A DNA stretch of 25,884 bases. It comes from Plakobranchus ocellatus (lineage: Eukaryota; Mollusca; Gastropoda; Plakobranchidae). This document shows positions 17,101-25,884 of the stretch, piece after piece. The stretch covers positions 1,252,519 through 1,278,402 of the forward strand of contig BLXT01004995.1 of the NCBI GenBank assembly GCA_019648995.1. Reading direction: 5' to 3'. Position 1 is the first letter of the stretch. Each line of letters begins with the position of its first letter. The notes beneath the pieces were generated by a model. It saw only the letters and a program-made list of their open reading frames with translations, searched no databases and was not told the origin of the DNA. The position numbers were made by a program, and so were the translations under genes.

Positions 17101-20100
17101 ATGGGTCTACTCTTCTAAGGTTTTTGAATTGTGCAGATTTAATTTGGTTTTTTTAAATGTTACAGAAAAGCTAAAGCATACGTACACATATTTTGTTTTG
17201 ATTGCTTTGACCATTGCAAAATCAATTTCAAAATGGTTTTTCTTTTAAACAATACATTCAAAATGTGACTGGTCCTTACAATATGAGTTATTAGTGTAAA
17301 ATTGTAAGGGTTAAAGATTACAACAGATTTTTTTGCCTTTTTCAAAAGTTATCCTTTTAAAACTTTAACCACTGTCGTATAGTCAGAGTATAATCTTGTG
17401 GGCATTTACAGACACATGGTCCATTTTGCAATTAGTTGCTTTATGTAATTTTGCTCTAAACTGATTCATTTGCTTGGACTGGTTTCATGAAAAGCAGAAA
17501 AAAAAATTCAGTTAGACTCATCATCAGTTGATCAAAGTGATTTGCTGTCTATCAACCTATTTTTGTTCATCAAAATTATATTTCAAGCTTGTTTTTAGGC
17601 TTATAAGCAAAATCTTGGAACAATATTTTTTGTCCCTAGGATCTTCATGAAAATCAACATGCCAACAATTATTACTGTAAAGGCTTGTGTAATGGAGATA
17701 CTTCTTATATTTCCAAGCTTTAACTCTATGTCTCCGTATCAATGTGTAGAGCATTGATGATGAGCAAATGATGCTACTGTATTTATAGCGCATTGATCAA
17801 ATGCATCATAGAAATTTATATCTGGGGCCAATATCAATGCCAGGTTGTTAGCCATGGTTTGTTAACTATTTTTTTTTTAATGAAAGAAGTGTCATTTTCC
17901 CATTATCAACGTGTGGTGCGTTGATGTAGCACTGATATGCAGCCTTATTGTAGCAAAGTACATTGCAGTCAGTTTTCATGCCTTAAAATAATTGTGGCAA
18001 AACATATTTAAAAATTACCGAATCAGTGAGTTGAGCTCTTGGCTTGTCTCTATGTCATCTGTGCCTGAAACCTAATTGTGAGCTATGAGTTGAAAGACTA
18101 ACCAGTACCATCATCAATGCGGAGAGAATTAGAGGAGTCAGACTGAATTCCTATCTTACGTTCCTGTGGTAATTTTGCTTTATGTGTATTTTATAATTCA
18201 TCCTTTAGTAAAATCAGTTGATTTGCTTATTCTCTCTTTTCCTGTACCTTTTTAGATCAGATGGGAGAAAAACATAACATTAGGTGAACCACCAGGGTTT
18301 CTTCACTCATGGTGGTGGTAAGTAAATTGTATGAATCTACAATTGTTCTGTAATAATTGAATTTGAACATAATGAAAACAAATATTAGTAAAATTGAAAT
18401 ATGATTTAGTTTTAGCTAGTTTTGGCCTACATTTTCAAACTGATGGTTTGTTTGAAATGATGTCATACTTGTATTAGTTGCTTATATTTTGAAAAGTGAG
18501 AATTTTGAAAATACACCAAAGATGCATGTGAAGTAGATGCTGTTGGTTTTACTTTTTACTCAATGCGCCTCCCCCCCAAAAGATAAGTTTTTATAAGGTA
18601 TAATGGTAAATTATGTTACAAGGATGCTTTTTTTTGTGAATTAAGCCAGAAATCTGCCTTTATATTATATCATTTTTCCTTCTCTCAGCAAGCCTCACAT
18701 TTTAGTCTCTCTTGTATTCAAAATTTTATTATTTTTAAGTTCCCCATGGGACCTCTAAGGAATTTTTACATTGTGCGTGTATTAATATAAATCTTGTTTT
18801 GTGGAATATATAAAATGCAGTTAATGAAACTGACCTTTGCTGAAATTCTAGTTGTATGTGCCCATTTGTTTTCAGTCTTTTAGATTTATTACTGATTCTA
18901 CCATTTCTTGTATTCCAGTGTCTTTTGGGATTTATATTGTGCAGCTCCAGAGAGAAGAGAAACATGTGATCACAGTAGTGAGGCGAAAGCCTTTCATGAC
19001 TATGTAAGTTTTTTTTTGCCATTTTTCTAATTTTTGAGATCAGTATTTCATAAAATGGGTTGTATAAGCTGTACTACACATCTTTTTTTTTTTCAGTTGA
19101 AGTAAAACCAAGTTGCTGTCTCAACATACCCAGTATATCATTGATGAAAATAGACTAGGGCCAGTAGAACATTAGATGTTGTATCATTTTCTTATGTTCT
19201 CTATGGTAGAAAAATCTGGTAAAATTAGATGAGTGGAATTCTGTGATATTTTTATGTGTGGCAGAATTGGAGATATGATTTTTTTTCAGCACACAATGCC
19301 CAGGTTCTTAAAACGTACTTAATTTCTTCAGCCAATCTTACAATTTTCTAGCAGACAACTTACAACAGGCAAATTTAAATCATCCAGATATCCTCATACC
19401 ACAAAAAGTCTTCATGATTTTGATGATATGGACAAATTAATTTTTCAACTTTAGTAATGATCCACACACTTCATTTAACTGTATAGCAGTGAAAATATAA
19501 GGTATTGATCAAAAAGGACTAGTTTTTGGACCTGTTTCATCTTAAAAAATGTTTTGTACAGCACATTTGACCTTAAATTAATACCGCCTTATTTCTTGCC
19601 AACTTTTAATTTATAGTGAGGCATCATGCAACAAAAGAAGCCTAGGCTCTTTCACCTACAATGTTTGTATTGTTTATGTCTTTCATACTGCTAATTATTG
19701 GCAGGGATGTTCCAATGTCAATTTTAAAACAAGGAACATCTTATGATGGCTTTTAACAATCATAATTACAATCTAATATTGAAAGTGTGTGTTCTGCAGG
19801 GGTCAGAATAAAGCTTTGATTTGGTAGGTGTCTTTTGAATCCTTGATCTATTTAGAGTCAGCACCCGTCATCTTGCAGAAAAAATATCAGTATCAAAACT
19901 ATAGACAAATAGTTTTTCATAGAAAGGGAAGTTTCATAACTCAAATTATTACAAATCCAATTCTTCTTGACTGGCAAATTTAGAGCAGAAAGTTTCTTGA
20001 TATTTTGAGTGCTTTCATCAACAAGCTTTTCACATTGCAACATAAATCACTAATGAACTTGGAGTGGGTAATGTTTTGCTTTTGTTCATGCCATCATTTT

Positions 20101-23100
20101 CTCAAATCACAAAAAAATCATGAGATAAGGCTGTTAAGTCTGCACAAGCCTTAATTCTGGTCCCAAATTCAAATTGTTTTAAAATAGTAAAGCAGACAAA
20201 TAACAATCACATGTGAAATGTTTTTTATATTTGTTTTTTCATTTAATTTTTTTTAACATTTCTTGTTCCGGCATTGATCTTTAGACATAACAGCAAACTA
20301 TACAGCACCAAATTCACCCTCTTTTAGGATAGAGAAACAAGTAGCATCTGGACTGAACAGCTGAAGAATTTAGTTTTAAAAAGTCTAGGGCAAAAGCTTG
20401 TATGCTGAATGAAATAGTCAAAACTAAACATAGATCCCTTCTTGTGTATCGTGCTAGTGATAAAAATGAATGCACTATGTTTGGTTTATCACATCACATG
20501 CATATGGCTTTTACAAGGAATTTCATGAGTGATGATGTTGATAGGAGATATAGCTGAGATTGAACCTTTCTAGCTAATACTTAAATGCCAAAATCTTCCC
20601 CTCTTGGGAAAAAGAATTCATTCTCTTTAAATTGAAACTCAATCAGATAATTTTGTGCTTGGCAATTGAGATAGAATTTAGAACTGCATTTTAAGCCAAA
20701 AATGAAGGGAAAAAAATAAAAGTAAATGAAAGAGTAAAATTAACACAAATACATATGTTGAAAATGAGACATGGAGCGAAAACGAGTACATGAATGTACA
20801 CTTGCTAGGTTTATTGATGTTTATTTTTTGACAAAATTCATTTTTGTATCTAATGTTAACAAGTTGTTAATTGTATAACCTATGTAAGGCATAAGGTATT
20901 CTTTTTGGTGCATGAAACAGTTTTCACTTTTCATGGCTGAGGTACATGCACAAAATGTGGGCAGCTTTGATAGCATTTGGTCCATTGAATTCTGCGGCAA
21001 CCTGGTCTTAAGGGAGAAAAAATCCCCATTGTGTAATTATCTTGAAATGATTTGACAAATAATTATCTTTATTTTAGTTACATATTTATTATGATATGTT
21101 GTTGTTCACACCTTGCTATTGTTCATAGTTATATGAATCTAACACACATATCCCTTTCTAGATGCTATTATTGTTAGTAGCTTAATACATTTTAATAAAT
21201 ATTGTGTGGACAACTTTTTTGGTTGTGGAGATTGTTATTTTAGAAGCCCCAAGCTAAAAATTGTGGACCCCAAGTTCACAGAACAATAATATCTAGTCAT
21301 GGGTACTTGGAGGCCAGATATATTATATAAACAGGTAGGATTTATTCTATGATTTATTATTCGTATAGAGTCTTCTTTCTAATTATCCCCCCAGGTGTAT
21401 TTTGCGGGGTTCAATCAAGGCCTTAGGCTTTTTTTTGGTTAGTGTAAATTTTTTTCTTAAAATTATGCTAAAATCTTTTCATATGGGATTAAGAAATTGG
21501 CTTGCTCTGCTTATTCATCCTGTATTTCTGTAGAGTTGACATCATGATAATATTATGTTTTCCTCCTGGGCCTGTCTGATATTGAAAGATTTTATTATGC
21601 TAGTTGTGCAGGGGTTATAGTTATACGTATGGATACCAATAAGACTGGACATGTTTGTTCATTTATAAGTTAGAAGTATGCCCATGTTAGATTTTACATT
21701 AACGCTTCATGAACAAATATGTAGTAGCTATGCTTTGAGTGGTCAAGTGTAGACAAAAATTTCCTAATTAGGGTTGCAGAATACACGGATGTCCTTTCTC
21801 CAGTTATAAGCGGCTTCTGACTTTTTCGCTAAGTTCTGGCTTCTCCTCAGTATTAATATTATGTTCAAGGTTTTGTTTGTTTGCTTTTTTTTTGTGTATG
21901 CATGTTTGTTTTCAAAGTATTCAGAGTGATTTGAAAAGTTGGGATTTTTTTTACAAGGGCAGACAGTATCCCTGAAAATAATTTCAATTAAAATATATTC
22001 ATATGTGCTCATCATTCATTTTCAATGGTTGATTTTTAAAGATTCGGATTGTATGTTATTTTTTTACTATCATGTTGTGTTCTTAAACAAAATCATCATA
22101 GCCAATTTTTAAAAACATTTTTTTAAATTTAATTACTTTCCTGGCAAGTAACAGGAGGAAACAATTATTGTTTGTATACATTTTTCCTTCTTGCTTAGTT
22201 TAATTTGAAAGAACTGGCACTTTAGAATAATAGATGTTGTTTTGCTAAATAAGAAAAGAGTCTTTTCATTCTAAACGGAGATCATCCGTGAGTTTGATCC
22301 CTGCATACTGCTTGTGTTCTCATCGGAAAAAATAAACTACTCAAAGATGAAGCAAGAGCCAATCATATCAGATCTAGATCTCGACGTTAAATAAAAGACA
22401 ACTTACATTTTTATTTTAAAAGGACCCAAACTTCTTGCATTGCCTTTTACAAGACTTTGCAGCAATTTACCATAAATCAATTTATAATTAATGGCTTCGT
22501 CTCCATTGCTCCTAATTTGTTCTTCTCTTTTAAATACCAGAGTTCTGTAGTTAGCATGTTTGACTTCTCACTTCAGTGCTCATGAAGCCAACATTTTTTC
22601 TAGGCTGTCTCCTATACTTCAGATCTTTGACAGATGTTCTTGAGATCTTCCTCTTTTGCATTCTTTTCCCTTTTTCCAAGATGTTATTGACCTTTTCAGA
22701 CAATTTTGGAAACAATTTTTTTCTTAAATTGCTTTTAACTAGTGGCTATGGTATATTAGAATATTTCAGCACTCTAATTTGATTTCTTTTCCTTCCAGAA
22801 TGTCAAGATAGTGAAAAAGTAATATTTATTTATTTATGGCAATATACTGTTTTTATTCAGCGCTGCACTTTTCTCGGGGCCTTTGTGGCACAGAGGATAG
22901 TGAACCTTAAGATCTGTTTTGGGTTTGAGCCTGGCCACCAGGGCCTTGGCCTGTCAGAGGGCCTTAAAGCCTGAGATCACCTTTTGTGGACTGGCTTTCA
23001 AACAAAGCCCAAAAGCACACTACTCAGGTAATGCCTCTGAAATTATTGTGTTTTCTGAACAATTTGTGGTTGTAAGAAGACACAGAATTAGACTAGAGCT

Positions 23101-25884
23101 CGGAGGTGAGAAAATATTTACATGTTGTGAGATATCTTGTTAGTGATGAAACCCATTTATTGAATTTTCACATCTGCTAAGATTTTACTGCAAGTCAAAT
23201 ATGTTGCGGTTTTCAAAGATGACTCTCATGGTAAAAAAAGCAGGTCACCCTTATGTTCTTTAAAAGGGACCCCTTTTTTTTTATCAGTGCTTCTTGCCAA
23301 TGTCTACAAACTCAACAAAAGCTAAAAGATTTACTTCACAAGAGTTATCAACAAGCATCAGTAAATGAATACCCTCTGTCAGTGTTGATGGCTCTTTTTC
23401 ACACCTAAAATGTTTCTATTTGATGGTGAGGATCTTAGATTAGCTTCCTTGAGGGTTTATGGGTATCATTTTAATTTAATTTTTTTTTTTACTTGAAGAA
23501 AGGGGGGGTTGGTTTGCCTTATTTGGCGGTAAACCGTAAGGAAAAGAAAAATACATTTGTATCATGAAAGAAGGATCTATCATGAGCAGAACACCTTCTA
23601 CCACCACTGTTTCTGCTGCTGCTGAAAATTATCTGTCTTCCTTTTTTCTCATCCTCCTGTTTGAAACTGTTGACCACTGGCGAAAGCAATGTCGTTCATC
23701 TGTCTTCTCTCATGCTTTAAATAGGCATAAAACTATTCAGGGTTTTACGTATCTTCTTTGCCTTCTATTCTATAATGCCAGAGAGAGAGAAATTGAGAGA
23801 TGCAGATTCTTTATGAGGTTTGCATTTTACATGACTTGCTTAACTTAATCAGCGATTGTCCGTTGGCCTTTTTCAATTAAAAAAAAATTGAGATATTCCC
23901 CTTGGGTTTGGAGTGTTCTTTGCTTTTAGTTTGTTGTCATGGAGGCATTCAAATAGGTCTGTCCCATGCAGCATATCGATCTTTTCATCTCAACTTAAGG
24001 TTTGTTGTCTTGTCATTGAGAATTGATGGCTACTGTCTGGGGTAAGGCTCGTTTTTTTTTTTTCTTTTTTTAAATGGCTTTTTTCCCCAATAACGATAAC
24101 AATTATTTATTTCCGGGTTATTTTCCAGCATGCATAATACAAATTATATCAAGTTTCTAAAGTCAGAAAAGCCTGATGCGCTTAGCCTACCCAGTCAAAT
24201 TTAAGAGATAGTCATCTCAGTTTCGAATAACAAACTGGTGTAAGAAAATGTGCCTTTGTTTTCTTACCACGAGATACTCCTTGTTTTAAGCACCCGACTG
24301 CTATGGGGTCGAATTCGTCTCTTAAGAAACATCCATTTGATCAATTTTATCTTATTTGGCTGAGATATTGGGGTTCTGACGCACAGAAACGATCATGAAG
24401 GCACACATTCCAAAGATCTAGTTCTAGACGTTGTATCTTTTCTTTTCCTGAGAAGTAATAGGTTTTACTCAACACTCGGCTGGTTAAAGGCTTTGGGTAT
24501 TTCCATTCTTTGTATGGCATTAGCATTCTCTTTCCAAGGTCATTTTTTTCCGATTGATTTTTAAGACGTTTTGTGCGCAGTAAATGTCTTCTTTCTTGCC
24601 TTTTAGCTATTCTCTGTTTTCCTGATTCTGCATGGTCATCGGCTGTTTAACTGTCCCATTTTGTAAACCCTAGTCTTTCCAGCCTTTTTTAAGCCTATAA
24701 AATTATTCTTGATTAACGTTTTGTTACGTACAGTGACATATCTAGGCGGGAAACCCAAAATTAGCCATGCCGCTTCCAACCTCGCTCACACGGGCGATAC
24801 TGTGTACACGTGTTGCGAAATCTCGTTGCTGCGAGACATCCGTTGATTTGAATTTGACTCTCAATCCATTGGGCTTGCCTTCTAACCGATCGATGAGTTC
24901 ACTCCAACAGGCTTTGGCATTAGAGTTTTCTTTTTGGCTTGACCAATGCATAACCGGCAACGAACTCCCGTGTTTTCATCTTCGAGTATTGCGCAATGGA
25001 CTTTAAATAAAAATACATGTATGAGGTAGTTGACATCATATCATGGCCACTACGTCTTACTTGCTGTGCGACATTGTTACCTTTTCCTTTTTACCCTTCA
25101 AAATTCATCCTCCAGTCCATTCTTTTCCTCCGATCTCGCTCCTCTCTCAATGATCTAGAAGATTTGTCCACCGTGACCGATAAAATAAATATACACCTTA
25201 CTAGACTTCCTTTTTTTTTCATCCTTCCATTTTTATTTTTATCAATCGATATGATGATTGAAAAATATATAGATTGATCCTGGTCAAATGTGATTTCTTT
25301 TTGGCATATAGAACCAAAGTCAAACGAGCAATCTTATCGATCAAAATGATCCAATAACAACATATTGCAACAAAAATGCCTAAAGGAAAAAAAATTGCAT
25401 AAGATGAGAATGATTAAAACAGTCATTGGAAAGAAAACGGACTCTTTCAATTATTTTAAAACTTCAATTTGATTCTCTTATTATGTGACAAGAAACTGTG
25501 CCAGGCTTGTTCAAAATTAGGTCTTGTTGTTTTTAAGGGTGATTTTTTTACTCGTCTCTGATAACACATTTTTTTGAATTGCTCATTTATGATTATCAAA
25601 ACAACCATCCAGAAACCCTGTCCATCTTCAAATTGGCATATTTTCTTGATTACTAAGATTACTGTCGCAATCACGGCATCATTATTGTCTCGTTCTTCAT
25701 CATTAGAATTATCTTCACCATCTACATTATCCCTCTTTTTTGTTGTCTGAGTCATCGTTCCTTTCAAAAGTAGAATGTACTTCAAACGATAAGAATTACG
25801 CATAATATTTTAAAAAAACAAAACAAAACAAAAAACTTTGAAACGAGAATGTAAAGAACATTTTCCCCATCAGACTTCCCCCCC
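14133..25884 (+). CDS. SSBP3: Single-stranded DNA-binding protein SSBP2/3/4 family (Ssdp), 5' part
   Basis: Exons 14133-14188, 16928-17000, 18256-18317 and 18919-19003 join in phase to 276 bp, residues 1-92. The gene continues beyond the right edge. The protein begins [19 protein letters not shown], then [54 protein letters not shown] and SEAKAFHDY. This is almost residue for residue the conserved N-terminus of vertebrate SSBP2/3/4 and fly Ssdp, containing the LisH/LUFS dimerisation region. These nuclear proteins bind and stabilise LDB1/Chip in LIM-homeodomain and Wnt enhancer complexes. The Pro/Gly/Met-rich C-terminal half is not in the window. Invertebrates usually have one gene for the three vertebrate paralogues, so the symbol is approximate. 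The assignment itself is firm. Confidence 0.97.
14811..14848. repeat. 19-bp direct tandem repeat, two copies
   Basis: Units 14811-14829 and 14830-14848, ATTCCCATCCCAAACAACA and ATTCCCATCCCAAACCACA, differ at one base, suggesting a fairly recent local duplication. Confidence 0.9.
16135..16288 (+). repeat. Target-site duplication flanking the SINE
   Basis: Perfect 14-bp direct repeats TCATGAGCAGATAC at 16135-16148 and 16275-16288 bracket the SINE body exactly. This is the mark of LINE-machinery retrotransposition. Confidence 0.93.
16149..16274 (+). mobile_element. Intact tRNA-derived SINE, copy 2
   Basis: About 126 bp. RNA polymerase III A-box TAGCACAGTGG (16159-16169) and B-box GGTTCGAGCCC (16213-16223) fit the consensus fully. 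The head is tRNA-like, followed by a short family-specific tail GAGATCACCTTG, TTGTGGACTGGC, then TATATACAAAAAAC. A perfect 14-bp target-site duplication flanks it. It is inserted in the sense orientation in SSBP intron 1. The clean duplication implies a relatively young insertion. It is mobilised in trans by a LINE and encodes no protein. Confidence 0.92.
16928..17000 (+). CDS. SSBP3: SSBP coding exon 2 (LisH motif)
   Basis: 73 bp. The first base completes K19, then [19 protein letters not shown] and TFLSE (residues 20-43). This is the LisH-type helix pair. Acceptor TTTCAG|G, donor GAA|GTAAGT, phase 0. Confidence 0.98.
17738..17758. repeat. Inverted repeat A, 7-bp arms, 7-bp loop
   Basis: Arms ATCAATG (17738-17744) and CATTGAT (17752-17758) around loop TGTAGAG. 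The next pair outward is T opposite G, a wobble in RNA. Confidence 0.75.
17905..17925. repeat. Inverted repeat B, 7-bp arms, 7-bp loop
   Basis: Arms ATCAACG (17905-17911) and CGTTGAT (17919-17925) around loop TGTGGTG. It has the same architecture as repeat A 167 bp upstream, the same flanking T-G wobble and a similar loop. The two arm differences compensate each other. Confidence 0.75.
18256..18317 (+). CDS. SSBP3: SSBP coding exon 3
   Basis: 62 bp, residues 44-63 plus two bases: [20 protein letters not shown]. Acceptor TTTTTAG|A, donor TGGTG|GTAAGT in phase 2. The split TG plus T codon gives the conserved Cys after WW. Confidence 0.98.
18318..18918 (+). other. SSBP3: SSBP intron 3
   Basis: 601 bp, phase 2, donor GTAAGT, acceptor GTATTCCAG. 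AT-rich; nothing else seen. Confidence 0.92.
18919..19003 (+). CDS. SSBP3: SSBP coding exon 4
   Basis: 85 bp. It completes C64, then [20 protein letters not shown] and EAKAFHDY (residues 65-92), the end of the conserved N-terminal domain. Donor TAT|GTAAGT, phase 0. The next family segment (Ala/Pro-rich, SAAAAPSP-like in vertebrates) does not follow in the window. Confidence 0.98.
22876..23006 (+). mobile_element. Diverged tRNA-derived SINE, copy 3
   Basis: Same family as the copy at 16149. It has a GGGGC start, A-box TGGCACAGAGG (22886-22896), B-box GGTTTGAGCCT (22922-22932), and the same tail GAGATCACCTT followed by TTGTGGACTGGCT. The A-to-B spacing is 36 bp rather than 54, indicating an internal deletion of about 18 bp. 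Extra sequence lies between the B-box region and the tail. No target-site duplication was seen, consistent with an older insertion. Confidence 0.82.
24726..25005. other. CpG-richer patch inside SSBP intron 4
   Basis: Roughly 280 bp with balanced base composition and many CpG (for example GGCGGGAAACCC, CACGGGCGATAC, ACCGATCGATGAG). It is unlike the AT-rich intron around it. Both strands carry 72- to 79-codon open frames, neither recognisable. It may be an old transposon fragment, a regulatory element or an unrecognised alternative exon. Confidence 0.45.

Larger units (their letters stand above)
17001..18255 (+). other. SSBP3: SSBP intron 2
   Basis: 1255 bp, phase 0, donor GTAAGT, acceptor CTTTTTAG. 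It contains two related 7-7-7 inverted repeats at 17738 and 17905. No exon was recognised. Confidence 0.92.
19004..25884 (+). other. SSBP3: SSBP intron 4, open at the right edge
   Basis: At least 6.88 kb, phase 0, starting GTAAGT. I searched by eye for the Pro/Gly/Met-rich downstream exons and did not find them. Contents are AT-rich sequence with T homopolymers, a diverged SINE at 22876, an ATTT microsatellite near 22821, and a CpG-richer patch at 24726-25005. Open frames here (up to 115 codons, minus strand 25456-25803) have no recognisable domain. Confidence 0.85.

Noticed and set aside
22280..22310. B-box-like GAGTTTGATCCC (and a similar GGGTCGAATTCG near 24305) as further SINE copies.
   Set aside because: No matching A-box at the right distance and no family tail were seen.
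25456..25803. A 115-codon minus-strand ORF with an Asp/Asn/Glu-rich stretch and a hydrophobic stretch.
   Set aside because: It lies inside SSBP intron 4, has no family resemblance, and the acidic part comes from a degenerate simple sequence. Kept only as unexplained.

Overview
The window is nuclear DNA of an animal: AT-rich (about one third GC by eye), full of T and A homopolymers, with short coding exons bounded by GT-AG introns. I recognise two protein-coding genes by piecing exons together. They lie head to head with about 2.4 kb between their start codons. The gene content, intron sizes and tRNA-derived SINEs fit a bilaterian invertebrate, most likely a marine one such as an echinoderm or mollusc. 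I cannot fix the phylum from the sequence.

Left, minus strand (6272-11768): a complete ATG10 gene, the E2-like enzyme that conjugates ATG12 to ATG5 in autophagy. It has six coding exons with matching splice phases and encodes a predicted 395 residues. The catalytic HPC cysteine (C351) is present. Exon 2 is unusually long (684 bp) and inserts a roughly 190-residue, probably disordered segment into a protein that is about 220 residues in human.

Right, plus strand (14133 to beyond the right edge): the 5' part of the single SSBP2/3/4 (Drosophila Ssdp) orthologue, the LDB1/Chip cofactor. Four exons encode exactly the first 92 residues, the LisH/LUFS region. Intron 4 then runs off the window.

The 2.4 kb between the genes holds a TATA-like box facing ATG10, a possible 5'-truncated retroelement fragment, GA and CA microsatellites, a CpG-rich patch with a 25-codon small ORF, and a consensus CCAAT box about 100 bp before the SSBP start codon. 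From memory, human ATG10 and SSBP2 are also divergent neighbours on 5q14, so this arrangement looks like ancient microsynteny.

The first 6 kb, beyond the ATG10 3' end, has no convincing gene. Three related tRNA-derived SINE copies are visible. The best, in SSBP intron 1, has a perfect 14-bp target-site duplication. A 10-N assembly gap sits in ATG10 intron 1. I found no prokaryotic-type, CRISPR or viral system.
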